Below the pieces are notes generated by a model that had not been told where the DNA came from, did not search any database, and was given only the letters and a program-made list of their open reading frames with translations. Below, in pieces: positions 8,394-18,740 of a DNA stretch of 64,000 nucleotides. Position 1 is the first letter of the stretch, and the number at the start of each line of letters is the position of its first letter. The translations under genes and the position numbers were made by a program. The stretch comes from Solirubrobacterales bacterium (lineage in GTDB: Bacteria > Actinomycetota > Thermoleophilia > Solirubrobacterales > 70-9): NCBI GenBank assembly GCA_021155855.1, contig JAJNAZ010000002.1, positions 1 to 64,000 of the forward strand, given 5' to 3'.

Positions 8394-10040
8394 ATGGCAA
8401 AGCTGACCCTCGGCCCGCTGCTGCGATACGTCGGCGAGACCGAGGCGGTGATCTGGGTCGAGACCGACGACCCGTGCGAGGTCGAGGTGCTCGGCCATAC
8501 CGCGCGCACCTTCTGCGTCCGCGGTCATCACTATGCGCTCGTGATCGTCGACGGGCTCGAGCCGGGCTCGACGCGCGAGTACGAGGTGGCGCTCGACGGC
8601 AGGCGCCGCTGGCCCGAGCCGGACAGCGAGTTTCCGCCCAGCGTGATCCGCACGCTCGGCGGCGAGGGCCCGCTGCGCATGTGCTTCGGCTCCTGCCGGG
8701 TCTCGCTGCCCCACCACCCGCCCTACACCCTGCCCAAGGACGAGTACCCCGAGGCGCGCGAGTTCGACGCCCTGTTCTCGCTCACCCAGGAGATGCGCGA
8801 GGAACCGCCCGAGCGCTGGCCGCTGGTGCTGATGATGCTCGGGGATCAGGTTTACGCCGACGAGGTATCGCTGGGGACGCTCGCCTTCATCAAGAGCCGC
8901 CGCGACGTCCGCAAGCCGCCCGGCGAGGAGGTGGCCGGCTTCGAGGAGTTCACGCGGCTGTATCAGGAGTCGTGGAGCGATCCGGCGATCCGCTGGCTGT
9001 TCTCGACCGTCTCCTGCTCGATGGTCGTCGACGACCACGACATCAACGACGACTGGAACATCTCCGCTGCCTGGGTCGCGGAGATGAATGAGGTGGAGTG
9101 GTGGCCGGAGCGCGAGCGCTCCGGAATCGCCGCCTACTGGCTTTATCAGTTCATCGGCAACCTCTCGCCGGCGCTGCTGCGCGAGAGCGAGCTGCTGACC
9201 CGGGTGCGCGAGGCCGACGACGGCTGGGAGATCTTGCGGGCGGTCGCCGAGGACGAACGCGGGCTTCGCGGCGGCGCCCGCTGGAGCTACTGCCGCGATC
9301 TCGATCGGACGCGGCTGTTGGTGGTCGACTCGCGCTGCGGGCGGGTACTGGAGGAGGGCCGGCGCTCGATGCTCGACGAAGGTGAGTGGGACTGGCTCGA
9401 ACGCCACCTCGAGGGTGACTATGACCACATCCTGATCGCGACATCGGACCCGTTCCTGCTCGCGCCCGGCCTCCATCAGATGGAGCGCTGGGGGGAGGCG
9501 GTGTGCGCCGGCGCTTGGGGCGAGCGAGCCGCGGAGTGGGCAGAGAAGCTGCGCCGGGAGCTCGACTTCGACCACTGGGCCGCCTTCGGCGATTCGTTCG
9601 AGCGCCTCGCCGGGTTGATCGAGGGGGCGGCATCCGGTCGCTTCGGCCCGGCGCCGGCCTCGATCACGGTTCTCTCCGGCGACGTCCACCACGCCTATCT
9701 GGCGGAGGTCGCGTTCAGACGTTCCTCCGGGGTCCGAAGCGCTGTCCACCAGGCGGTCTGCTCGCCGTTTCGCAACGCGCTTGACGATCGCGAACGGAAG
9801 GTGATCGGGCTCGGCAACTCCCGCCCGGGGCTGCGCGTCGGCAGAGCGCTGGCGCGCTCGGCGGGGGTGGCGCCGGAGCCGATCCGCTGGCGCCTGGCCG
9901 AGGGACCGTTCTACGACAACCAGGTCGCGACGCTGACGATCGAAGGCCGCCGGGCGCAGCTGAAGCTCGAGCGGACCGTCGGCGACCCCGAGACCGACCG
10001 GCGCGAGCTGCACACCTCGTTCGAGCGCTCGATCGCCTGA
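8394..10040 (+). CDS. PhoD-like metallophosphatase
   Basis: 548 aa. An N-terminal beta-rich domain of about 85 residues (LGPLLRYVGETEAVIWVET) precedes a metallophosphatase domain with the PhoD-type metal ligands: FGSCR (about 100), MLGDQVYAD (about 150), VVDDHDINDDW (about 208) and SGDVHHAY near residue 428. It has no signal peptide or Tat motif, so unlike secreted PhoD phosphodiesterases it is probably cytoplasmic. The substrate is unknown. It stands 45 nt after thiG on the same strand, without a clear RBS. Confidence 0.85.
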   Translation: MAKLTLGPLLRYVGETEAVIWVETDDPCEVEVLGHTARTFCVRGHHYALVIVDGLEPGSTREYEVALDGRRRWPEPDSEFPPSVIRTLGGEGPLRMCFGSCRVSLPHHPPYTLPKDEYPEAREFDALFSLTQEMREEPPERWPLVLMMLGDQVYADEVSLGTLAFIKSRRDVRKPPGEEVAGFEEFTRLYQESWSDPAIRWLFSTVSCSMVVDDHDINDDWNISAAWVAEMNEVEWWPERERSGIAAYWLYQFIGNLSPALLRESELLTRVREADDGWEILRAVAEDERGLRGGARWSYCRDLDRTRLLVVDSRCGRVLEEGRRSMLDEGEWDWLERHLEGDYDHILIATSDPFLLAPGLHQMERWGEAVCAGAWGERAAEWAEKLRRELDFDHWAAFGDSFERLAGLIEGAASGRFGPAPASITVLSGDVHHAYLAEVAFRRSSGVRSAVHQAVCSPFRNALDDRERKVIGLGNSRPGLRVGRALARSAGVAPEPIRWRLAEGPFYDNQVATLTIEGRRAQLKLERTVGDPETDRRELHTSFERSIA

Positions 10041-10052
10041 GGCGGCCCTCGC

Positions 10053-11435
10053 TCAGTCGTCCGATTCGACCGGGTGGCCGGCGCGCTCCCAAGTGCCGAC
10101 GCCGCCGTCGGCAACGTGGATGACCCGGTCGAAGCCCTCGCGCTGGAGCAGCGAGGCGGCGAGGCCGCTGCGCTTGCCGCCGCTGCAGATCGTGGCGACG
10201 TCGGCGTCGCGAGGAACCTCGGCCAGCCGTTCGAACAGCTGCGCGTAGGGGATGTTCAGCGACCCGGGGATGTGGCCGGCCGCGAACTCCGAGGCCCCGC
10301 GCACGTCGAGCACCGTGAGCTCATCGCCGCCGGCTAGGCGGTCGGCGAGCCGCTGCGGGTCGAACTTCTCGACCCGCTTCACCGCGCGGCCCTCCGAGCG
10401 CCACGCCGTCATCCCGCCGGCGAGAAAGCCGCGCACCCGCAGCCCCACCGCCGCCAGCAAATCGGCGGCGGCGAGCTCGTAACCGTCGGAGGCGGCGACG
10501 ACGATCAGCTCCGCCTCGGAGGGCACCACCTGGGCGACCTTGGTCGCGAAGCCGGTGTCGTAGGCCGAGGCGCTGATCGCTCCCGGGACGTGGGCCTCGT
10601 CGAATTGGTCGGTGGTTCGCGCGTCGACCAGCAGCGCGCCCTCCGCGATCGCCGTCTCGACCGCGTGCGGGGAGAGCGCCGCCGGGGTCCCAAGCTGCTC
10701 GAGCAACGAGCCGCGGTTGAGGGTGACGACGTACTCGGCGTTCGGCGGCCGGTCACCGAGGCTGGCGACCGCGTCGGCGACGAACGCGGTCTCCGAGGTG
10801 AAGCCCAGCGCCCGATTGTGCTCGATCTCGAAGCCGATCGTCGAGGAGGCCTTGTGGTCGATGCCCGAGCTCCCGCACAGCGAGCCCCCTAGGTGCCCCG
10901 GCCAGACCTCGACGCTGGGCGGGAGGCTGAACACGCGCTCGGTGAGTGAGCGATACAGATCCGCCGCTCCCTTCTTCGGCTCGATCGCGAGATCCGGGCG
11001 GGCGACGTCGCCGACGAACAGCGAGTCCCCGGACAGCAGGGCTACGGGATCGCCTCCGCGACCAGCGTCGCGGAGGAGGAACGCGGTGTGTTCTGGTCGG
11101 TGTCCCGGGGTGTGGATCGCCTCGATCTCGAGCTCGCCGAGCCGCAGCCGCCAGCCGTCGGTGAACGATTCGTGCGGGTAGTCGACGCCGGCGAGCTCGT
11201 GAACGTGGATCGTGGCGCCGGTCGCGCGCGCCAGCCGCCCGTGCCCGGAGACGTGGTCGGCGTGGTTGTGGGTTTCGAGAACATGCTCGATCCGCACCTC
11301 GTGCAGGCGCGAGAGGCGCAGGTAGGGCTCGATATCCCACTGCGGGTCGACCACGGCCGCGACCTGGGCGCCGACGTCGCCGATCAGATACGAGGCACAG
11401 CCCAGATCCTCGTGGACCACCTGCCTGAACAGCAT
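10053..11435 (-). CDS. Metallo-beta-lactamase / double rhodanese protein (persulfide dioxygenase-like)
   Basis: 460 aa. Residues about 1-240 form an ETHE1/glyoxalase-II type metallo-beta-lactamase domain with THNHADHVSG, HTPGHRPEHT, SGDSLFVGDVARPDL and the later histidine in PGHLGGSLCG. Two rhodanese domains follow. The first (about 265-345) has VVAASDG where the catalytic loop should be and lacks Cys, so it is probably inactive. The second (about 365-455) keeps a Cys in ICSGGKRSG. Such proteins oxidise persulfides to sulfite or move sulfane sulfur. It diverges from the sulfate importer, which suggests a shared sulfur-metabolism role. Confidence 0.9.
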   Translation of the reverse strand: MLFRQVVHEDLGCASYLIGDVGAQVAAVVDPQWDIEPYLRLSRLHEVRIEHVLETHNHADHVSGHGRLARATGATIHVHELAGVDYPHESFTDGWRLRLGELEIEAIHTPGHRPEHTAFLLRDAGRGGDPVALLSGDSLFVGDVARPDLAIEPKKGAADLYRSLTERVFSLPPSVEVWPGHLGGSLCGSSGIDHKASSTIGFEIEHNRALGFTSETAFVADAVASLGDRPPNAEYVVTLNRGSLLEQLGTPAALSPHAVETAIAEGALLVDARTTDQFDEAHVPGAISASAYDTGFATKVAQVVPSEAELIVVAASDGYELAAADLLAAVGLRVRGFLAGGMTAWRSEGRAVKRVEKFDPQRLADRLAGGDELTVLDVRGASEFAAGHIPGSLNIPYAQLFERLAEVPRDADVATICSGGKRSGLAASLLQREGFDRVIHVADGGVGTWERAGHPVESDD

Positions 11436-11597
11436 CTGCTTACCGAACCTCCTGTTTGCGCGCTCTCCGGGCGTTTGCGGTTCGCAGCCTAGCGCCCGCC
11501 CATCCGTCGCCCCTTCGACCCCGAATCTTCTTTGCTAGGCTGCCGCCGCGGTATTATGCCGACTAAACCAATCAAGAAAGGTGGAAAGGAAAACAAC

Positions 11598-12689
11598 ATG
11601 ATTCGCTTCCTTCAGAAGCTTCGTCGCCACGGGGCCGCGGCCGATCCCGCGGATGCGCGGCCCCGCGGCGACGGCCGACTGCTTGCCGCCGGCGCCGCGA
11701 CTGCGGCGCTCGCCCTCGGGATCGCGGCATGCGGTGGTTCCTCCGATGCCAACACGGGTGGTTCGGGAGAGGCCGGGACGATCGACCTGGTCGCCTACTC
11801 GACCCCGCAGACGGCGTATGAGGAGTCGATCGAGCCGGGTTTCGGCGAGACCTCGGAGGGCGCCGACGTCGGCTTCAAGAACTCGTTCGGAGCCTCCGGT
11901 GACCAGTCGCGTGCGGTCGAGGCCGGGCTGCCGGCCGACGTCGTTCACCTGCCGCTCGAGCCCGACATGACGCGGCTGGTCGAGGCCGGGCTGATTGCGG
12001 AGGACTACGAGGACACCGAGTACAACGGCGGCACCCAGAACTCGGTGGTGGTGTTCGTGACCCGCCCGGGCAATCCCGAGGGGATCGACTCGTGGGACGA
12101 CCTGGTCACCGGCGAGGTCGAGGTGATCACCCCGAACCCGTTCACCTCGGGCGGGGCGCGCTGGAACCTGATGGCGGCGTACGGCAGCCAGATCGCACAG
12201 GGCAAATCGGAGGACGAGGCGCTCGACTTCGTCGCCCAGATCCTCGAGAACACACCGGTTCAGGACGCCAGCGCCCGCGATGCGCTGCAGACGTTCATCG
12301 GCGGCAAGGGCGACGTCCTCCTCTCCTACGAGAACGAGGCGATCGGGGCGATCGACGCGGGCGAGGAGCTCGAGTACACGATCCCCGACGAGACGATCCT
12401 GATCGAGACGAAGGCGGCGGTGACCGAGGAGGCGGATGATCCCGAGGCCGCGCAGGCTTTCCTCGACTTCCAGCTCACCGACGAGGGCCAGCGTCTTTGG
12501 GCCGAGAGCGGCTATCGCCCGGTCAACGAGAAGATCCTCGCCGAGTACGAGCAGGACTTCCCGCAACCGAAGGAGCTGTTCACGATCGAGGAGTTCGGCG
12601 GCTGGGAGACGGTCGCGACGGAGTTCTTCGATCCGGAGAACGGCTCGGTGGCCGCGATCGAGCGTGATCTCGGGGTGGCGACGGAGTGA
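11598..12689 (+). CDS. cysP: Sulfate ABC transporter, substrate-binding lipoprotein
   Basis: 363 aa from ATG 11598, chosen for the RBS GGAAAGGA 7-8 nt upstream; the longer TTG start in the track is unsupported. The N-terminus has a basic region, a hydrophobic stretch and a lipobox-like ALGIAACGG, so it is a membrane-anchored lipoprotein. The mature protein shows the sulfate/thiosulfate-binding family signature SFGASGDQSRAVEAGLPADVV and later NPFTSGGARWNLMAAYG and YENEAI. It delivers sulfate or thiosulfate to the CysT/CysW permease encoded directly downstream. Confidence 0.93.
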   Translation: MIRFLQKLRRHGAAADPADARPRGDGRLLAAGAATAALALGIAACGGSSDANTGGSGEAGTIDLVAYSTPQTAYEESIEPGFGETSEGADVGFKNSFGASGDQSRAVEAGLPADVVHLPLEPDMTRLVEAGLIAEDYEDTEYNGGTQNSVVVFVTRPGNPEGIDSWDDLVTGEVEVITPNPFTSGGARWNLMAAYGSQIAQGKSEDEALDFVAQILENTPVQDASARDALQTFIGGKGDVLLSYENEAIGAIDAGEELEYTIPDETILIETKAAVTEEADDPEAAQAFLDFQLTDEGQRLWAESGYRPVNEKILAEYEQDFPQPKELFTIEEFGGWETVATEFFDPENGSVAAIERDLGVATE

Positions 12690-12735
12690 GGCGGAGCGAA
12701 GCGAAGCCGAGCAGCGCCGCCGTTGAGGCGCCGTG

Positions 12736-13578
12736 ATGAGTCAAGGGGCCGTTGCCACTGCGAAGGCACCCCCGAGGCCGGGCCATCGGCTCGGCCTCGG
12801 GGGCCCGGGCCTCACCCGAGGCCTGGTCGTCGGCTACCTGAGCCTGATGGTGCTGCTGCCGGTCGCGGCAGTCGCTGCCACCTCGCTCGAGGGCGGCATC
12901 GGCGCGTTCTGGGACGCGGTCTCCGCGCCCCAGGCCGTGGCTGCTCTGAAGCTCACCGTGATCTCGTCGCTGATCGTGGTCGCGATCAACGTCGTCTTCG
13001 GCACCGCGATCGCGTGGGTGCTGGTCCGCGACCAGTTCCCAGGCAAGCGCTTCGTCAACTCGCTCGTCGATTTGCCGTTTGCCCTGCCGACGATCGTCGC
13101 CGGCCTCGTCCTGCTCGCCCTCTACGGCGAGACCGGGATCCTCGGAATCGAGGGCATCTCGTTCACCCGTGTCGGCGTGGTGATGGCGCTGCTGTTCGTC
13201 ACCTTGCCGTTCGTGATCCGCAGCGTGCAGCCGGTGCTGCTCGAGCTCGACGCCGAGATGGAAGAGGCGGCCGCCTCGCTCGGCGCGCGGCCGCTGACGA
13301 TCTTCCGCCGCATCGTGCTCCCGAACCTCGCCCCGGCGATCGTCGCCGGCGCCGCCCTCGCCTTCGCCAGGTCGGTGGGCGAGTTCGGCTCACTGGTCCT
13401 GATCTCAGGCAACATCCCCTTCGAGACCGAGGTCTCCTCCGTCTACATCTTCGGCCAGATCGAGAGCGGCAACACCGAGAGCGCCGCCGCGGTCTCGGTC
13501 GTCCTGCTGGCGATCTCGGTCGGCATGCTGTTTTTGATCAACCTGCTCGGACGCCGGATGCTGCGCCATGGCAGTTAG
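12736..13578 (+). CDS. cysT: Sulfate ABC transporter permease CysT
   Basis: About 280 aa; either GTG 12733 or the adjacent ATG 12736 can start it. Six hydrophobic segments are visible, beginning with GLVVGYLSLMVLLPVAAVA. The binding-protein-dependent transport (EAA) motif EEAAASLGARPLTIFRRIVLPNLAPAI lies at about residue 175-205, where the ATPase docks. Together with CysW it forms the sulfate/thiosulfate channel. It starts about 45 nt after cysP and overlaps cysW by 11 nt. Confidence 0.94.
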   Translation: MSQGAVATAKAPPRPGHRLGLGGPGLTRGLVVGYLSLMVLLPVAAVAATSLEGGIGAFWDAVSAPQAVAALKLTVISSLIVVAINVVFGTAIAWVLVRDQFPGKRFVNSLVDLPFALPTIVAGLVLLALYGETGILGIEGISFTRVGVVMALLFVTLPFVIRSVQPVLLELDAEMEEAAASLGARPLTIFRRIVLPNLAPAIVAGAALAFARSVGEFGSLVLISGNIPFETEVSSVYIFGQIESGNTESAAAVSVVLLAISVGMLFLINLLGRRMLRHGS

Positions 13579-14497
13579 CGCCACCGACAGCGGCGCCCGG
13601 AACATCGTCGACGGCGGGCGGGCAGCGCGCTACGGGCTCCGCACGGTGGCGCTCGGCTACCTCGGGCTGCTGCTGGTGATCCCGGTGGCGCTGATCTTCT
13701 ACAAGGCGTTCGAGGACGGCTTCGCGGTCGCCTGGGAGGCGGTGACCACCCCCGAGGCCCAGCACGCGATCTACCTCACCGTGCTCATGGTCGTGATCTC
13801 GATCCCGATCACCACCGTGTTCGGGATCGCGGCCGCGCTGGTCATCGTCCGCCAGCGGTTTCGTGGCCGGGCGCTGCTCAACGCGGCGATCGACATGCCG
13901 TTCGCGATCTCGCCGGTCGTCATCGGCCTCTCGCTGGTGCTGCTGTACGGCAGCCGCGACGGCTGGTTCGGCCAGGACCTGGCAGCGGCGGGGATCGAGG
14001 TGATCTTCACCCCGGTCGGGATGGCGCTGGCGACGATGTTCGTCGCGCTGCCGTTCGTGGTGCGGGAAGTGATCCCGGTGTTGCAGGAGATCGGCGACGA
14101 TCAGGAGCAGGCTGCCTCGACGCTTGGCGCCGGCCCCTGGCAGACGTTCTGGCGGATCACGCTGCCCTCGATTCGCTGGGGCGTCACCTACGGCGTCGTG
14201 CTCGCAACGGCGAGGGCGCTGGGCGAGTTCGGCGCGGTCGCGGTGGTCTCGGGCCGGATCTCCGGCTCGACCGAGACCATGCCCCTCTACCTACGCAGGC
14301 TGTTCGACACCTTCAACGTCTCGGGTGCGTACGCGGCCGCGGTCGTGCTGGCACTGCTCGCCCTCACCGTTCTGTTCGCAATGAACTTCATCCAACGCCG
14401 GGACCGGGCGATCCTCGCCGGTCCGAGTGTCGCCACCGAGCCCGGCGCCGTCGTCCCCCACCTCGACGTCACTGACGACAAGGAGAACCCGCGATGA
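13568..14497 (+). CDS. cysW: Sulfate ABC transporter permease CysW
   Basis: 309 aa. It shows the same six-helix plan as CysT, with the EAA loop [26 protein letters not shown] at about residues 178-202 and the family string [22 protein letters not shown]. It is the second membrane subunit of the sulfate importer. It overlaps cysT by 11 nt and cysA by 4 nt (ATGA), so the operon is tightly coupled. The C-terminal ~25 residues extend past the last helix and look cytoplasmic and unstructured. Confidence 0.94.
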   Translation: MAVSATDSGARNIVDGGRAARYGLRTVALGYLGLLLVIPVALIFYKAFEDGFAVAWEAVTTPEAQHAIYLTVLMVVISIPITTVFGIAAALVIVRQRFRGRALLNAAIDMPFAISPVVIGLSLVLLYGSRDGWFGQDLAAAGIEVIFTPVGMALATMFVALPFVVREVIPVLQEIGDDQEQAASTLGAGPWQTFWRITLPSIRWGVTYGVVLATARALGEFGAVAVVSGRISGSTETMPLYLRRLFDTFNVSGAYAAAVVLALLALTVLFAMNFIQRRDRAILAGPSVATEPGAVVPHLDVTDDKENPR

Positions 14498-15489
14498 GCA
14501 TCAAGGTTGAGAACGCCCGCAAGCAATTCGGCGACTTCGTCGCCCTCGACGACGTCTCGCTCGAGGTCCGCGACGGATCGCTGACCGCCCTGCTCGGCCC
14601 GTCCGGCAGCGGCAAGTCGACGCTGCTGCGGGTGATCGCGGGGCTCGAAGCGCCCGACGCCGGTCGCGTGCTGATCTCCGGCGAGGACATGACCCAGGTG
14701 CCGGTGCAGAACCGCAACGTCGGCTTCTGCTTTCAGCACTACGCCGCGTTCAAGCACATGACCGTGCGCGATAACGTCGCCTTCGGCCTCCAGATCCGCA
14801 AGCGGCCGAAGGAGGAGATCGCCGAGCGCGTGCACGAGCTGCTCGAGCTGGTCCAGCTCGAGGGCTGGGTCGACCGCTATCCGTCGCAGCTCTCCGGCGG
14901 CCAGCGCCAGCGGATGGCGCTCGCCAGGGCGCTCGCGGTGGAGCCGAAGGTGCTGTTGCTGGACGAGCCCTTCGGGGCACTCGACGCGCGGGTGCGGATG
15001 GAGCTTCGCCAGTGGCTGCGTCGCCTCCACGACGAGGTCCATGTGACGACGATCTTCGTCACCCACGACCAGGAGGAGGCGATGGACGTCGCCGAGCAGA
15101 TCGTGGTCATGAACGAGGGCGCGGTCGAGCAGGCGGGCCGCCCGACCGACCTCTACGACCACCCGGCGACGGAGTTCGTGATGAGCTTCGTCGGTACCGC
15201 CAACAGGATCGGCTCGCTGCTAGTGCGCCCGCACGACGTGCAGCTCGCTCACGTTCCGTCCTCGACCTCCGAGGAGGCGATGATCGACCGGATCGTTCGC
15301 CTCGGCTTCGAGGTCCGGGTCGAGATGACGCTCGGCGACGGCAACCCGCTGATCGCGCAGCTCACCCGATCGCAGGTCGACGAGCTCGAGCTCGCTGACG
15401 GGCAGATCGTCTACGTGCTCCCGAGCCGGGCGCGGGTGTTTGACGAGAACGGCTCCGAACCCCGAACGGAGGAGCTCGCGCTGGCGTGA
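14494..15489 (+). CDS. cysA: Sulfate ABC transporter ATP-binding protein CysA
   Basis: 331 aa. Walker [10 protein letters not shown] (about 35-43), Q-loop near [15 protein letters not shown] signature [15 protein letters not shown], Walker [13 protein letters not shown] and the switch His in [13 protein letters not shown] are all intact. The C-terminal ~90 residues form a TOBE-like regulatory domain ([11 protein letters not shown]), short compared with E. coli CysA. It powers sulfate or thiosulfate import with CysP/CysT/CysW. Last main gene of the importer operon. Confidence 0.96.
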   Translation: MSIKVENARKQFGDFVALDDVSLEVRDGSLTALLGPSGSGKSTLLRVIAGLEAPDAGRVLISGEDMTQVPVQNRNVGFCFQHYAAFKHMTVRDNVAFGLQIRKRPKEEIAERVHELLELVQLEGWVDRYPSQLSGGQRQRMALARALAVEPKVLLLDEPFGALDARVRMELRQWLRRLHDEVHVTTIFVTHDQEEAMDVAEQIVVMNEGAVEQAGRPTDLYDHPATEFVMSFVGTANRIGSLLVRPHDVQLAHVPSSTSEEAMIDRIVRLGFEVRVEMTLGDGNPLIAQLTRSQVDELELADGQIVYVLPSRARVFDENGSEPRTEELALA

Positions 15490-15511
15490 GGCCGGCCGGG
15501 TCGGGTTGCCG

Positions 15512-15643
15512 ATGAGCCTCGCGGAACTAGTCGCCTGGGCGATGTTCGCCGTTCTGATCGGCTGGCTCGGCTTCGTGCTCTACGCGACCTTCCACCAGCT
15601 CGACGGCGAAACGCGGGAGCTGCACCGACGCGACCGCGAGTGA
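15512..15643 (+). CDS. Small single-helix membrane protein
   Basis: 43 aa from ATG 15512, 22 nt after cysA; the ORF track's longer start lies inside cysA. One transmembrane helix (LVAWAMFAVLIGWLGFVLYATF) is followed by a charged cytoplasmic tail rich in Glu and Arg. Its position at the end of the sulfate operon suggests co-transcription. No family was recognised and no clear RBS is visible, so it may be a real accessory small protein or a fortuitous ORF. Confidence 0.5.
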   Translation: MSLAELVAWAMFAVLIGWLGFVLYATFHQLDGETRELHRRDRE

Positions 15644-15659
15644 GGCGACGCTCGTCGGC

Positions 15660-16160
15660 TCACGGGCCCTCGGGCCCGTGGTGAAAGCGCGCCGGCGCGC
15701 GTCCGCTGGTGGCCTCCGGATGCGAGGCGAGCGTCTCGATCGGCTCCGGCAGCCGGTCGGCGACTACGTCGGCCAGGGTCACGGTTTCGAGCACTTGACG
15801 GATGTTCGCGCGCAGCGCCAGCCACACCTCGCGCAGCGGCCGCGAGCCGCCCCGGTACTCGACTTCGTCGGCCGCCTCGCCGCGAACGGTGGCCAGCGGC
15901 CCCTCGACCGCCCGGATCACCTCCGCCAGGGTGACGTCGTCCGGGTCGCGACCGAGCCAATAGCCGCCGTCGGCGCCGCGTCGGCTCTGCACCAGCCCGT
16001 GCACGCGCAGCTCGCCGAGGATGTTCTCGAGGAAGCGCACGGGAATCGCCTGCGCGGCGGCGACCAGCTCGCCCTTCGCCGGCTCATCCTCCGATGCGCC
16101 GAGCGACGCCAGCTCCACCATCGCCCGCACCGCATAGTCCGCCTTCGCCGAGACTCGCAC
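15660..16160 (-). CDS. Rrf2-family transcriptional regulator (candidate sulfur regulator)
   Basis: 166 aa from GTG 16160. The track's start at 16283 runs antisense through the tRNA gene and is rejected. The Rrf2 winged-helix begins SAKADYAVRAMVELA, followed by IPVRFLENILGELR and the wing VQSRRGADGGYWLGRDPDDVTLAEVIRAVEGPLA. The three cluster-binding cysteines of IscR/NsrR are absent: no Cys occurs after the DNA-binding domain, so it is not an Fe-S sensor of that kind and resembles CymR instead. Convergent with the sulfate importer operon, it is a reasonable candidate for its regulator; that link is inference. Confidence 0.88.
   Translation of the reverse strand: MRVSAKADYAVRAMVELASLGASEDEPAKGELVAAAQAIPVRFLENILGELRVHGLVQSRRGADGGYWLGRDPDDVTLAEVIRAVEGPLATVRGEAADEVEYRGGSRPLREVWLALRANIRQVLETVTLADVVADRLPEPIETLASHPEATSGRAPARFHHGPEGP
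15661..15680. terminator. Perfect GC hairpin between convergent genes
   Basis: CACGGGCCCTCGGGCCCGTG is a perfect inverted repeat (9-bp stem, 2-nt loop, or 8-bp with 4-nt loop). It lies 17 nt after the small membrane-protein stop and covers the last codons of the convergent Rrf2 gene. There is no T-tract on either strand, so termination is plausible but not certain. Confidence 0.4.
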
Positions 16161-16208
16161 CAGGTCAACTCTAGGCGGGGCGCAGACCGCCCGCTCTACG
16201 ATGCTGTT

Positions 16209-16282
16209 GCCCCCGTAGCTCAACTGGCCAGAGCAGTCGGCTTTTACCCGAAAGGTTGAGAGTTCGAGTCTCTCCGGGGGCA
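16209..16282 (+). tRNA. tRNA-Lys (anticodon TTT)
   Basis: A 74-nt cloverleaf: acceptor GCCCCCG/CGGGGGC with discriminator A, D-stem GCTC/GAGC, anticodon arm GTCGG-CTTTTAC-CCGAA with anticodon TTT, 5-nt variable loop, and T-arm GAGAG-TTCGAGT-CTCTC. CCA is not encoded. The outermost anticodon-stem pair (27-43) is a G-A mismatch. It sits alone between the divergent Rrf2 gene and a convergent phzF-like gene. Confidence 0.93.
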
Positions 16283-16380
16283 CTGCCGGCGCGGCCGCAT
16301 CCCGCTGGCCGGCTTCGCCGTCCTTGCGCTCTCCGGCATCACCCTCGCGATCTACGCGAACGTTCCGCGGACCCCCGGGA

Positions 16381-17061
16381 TCACGAAGCGACCCCCGCCC
16401 GATACGTCCTGACCTCGTCGAGGACCACCCGACCGCCGACCTCGGCGACGCCGTCGTCGAGCGGACAGCCGTAGATGATCGATCCGCGTCCCTGGTGGAT
16501 CTCGAGCTCGAGGCCGAGCCGGGTCACCAATCTCAGCGCCGCTGCCCCGGTGGCCTCGTCCTCCGCGATCCCCTCATGGGGCGCGAAGACACGCTCGCGG
16601 ATCCTGCCCGCGTCCCGGTCGAGCCAGGCCCAGACGCCGACGTCGCCGTAGCCCTCGGGTGCGCTTTCGAGCGCCTCGACCTCCGCCGGAGCCCCGAGCT
16701 CGAGAAACTCGAACTGCGGCGCCCATTCCGCCCTCGCCGAGATGTACGTCAGCTCTTTCGTGAACCGTACCCCGACCTCGCCGGCGGGAGGGCGCAGAAT
16801 CCCCGCGGGAGCGCGGGTCTCACGCAGCAGCCACGCGGTCCCGACCAGCGGATGCCCCGCCAGCGGCAGCTCGACCTTTGGCGTGAAGATCCGCAACTCG
16901 CCTCGCTCGAGATCGTCGACGAACACCGTCTCGGAGAAGCCGAGCTCGTGGGCGACCGCCTGGCGCTCGGTCTCGGGGACCTCGCCCCCGTCGAGGAAAA
17001 CTCCGAGGGGGTTGCCGTCATTGCCGTTCGCGCCGCAGAACACCCTCAGCACGTGGAGCAC
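16381..17061 (-). CDS. PhzF-family isomerase/epimerase
   Basis: 226 aa, shorter than most family members (about 260-300). It starts at GTG 17061 (LHVLRVFCGANGNDGNPLGVFLDG), with the family's catalytic Glu in LGFSETVFVDD, GHPLVGTAWLL in the first half, and ATGAAALRL plus GRGSIIYG in the second. These are the conserved points of the duplicated diaminopimelate-epimerase-like fold. The substrate is unknown; only PhzF itself (phenazine synthesis) is characterised, and there is no phenazine gene here. The GTG lies 6 nt after TAGGCT, so a leaderless transcript is likely. Confidence 0.85.
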   Translation of the reverse strand: MLHVLRVFCGANGNDGNPLGVFLDGGEVPETERQAVAHELGFSETVFVDDLERGELRIFTPKVELPLAGHPLVGTAWLLRETRAPAGILRPPAGEVGVRFTKELTYISARAEWAPQFEFLELGAPAEVEALESAPEGYGDVGVWAWLDRDAGRIRERVFAPHEGIAEDEATGAAALRLVTRLGLELEIHQGRGSIIYGCPLDDGVAEVGGRVVLDEVRTYRAGVAS

Positions 17062-17067
17062 GCCGGC

Positions 17068-17073
17068 AGCCTA
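17068..17073 (-). promoter_or_regulatory. Candidate -10 hexamer for the phzF-like gene (leaderless)
   Basis: TAGGCT on the minus strand, 6 nt before the GTG and with no Shine-Dalgarno sequence between. The same hexamer occurs 7 nt before the GTG at 59531 and as the dnaK -10 candidate. Confidence 0.5.
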
Positions 17074-17111
17074 GCGGCGCCGGCCGCCTTGGAGGCCTCT
17101 CAGCCCCCTCT

Positions 17112-18736
<1,625 letters not shown>

Positions 18737-18740
<4 letters not shown>

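Noticed and set aside
11528-11557. TATTAT with a TTC/TTT box as a cysP promoter or Rrf2 operator
   Set aside because: The -35 spacing is poor and no clear inverted repeat for Rrf2 binding was seen.
16293-16412. Frame after the tRNA reading PLAGFAVLALSGITLAIYANVPRTP
   Set aside because: It looks like a small membrane-protein end, but no start codon is available downstream of the tRNA, and it overlaps the phzF-like gene. It may be a remnant.
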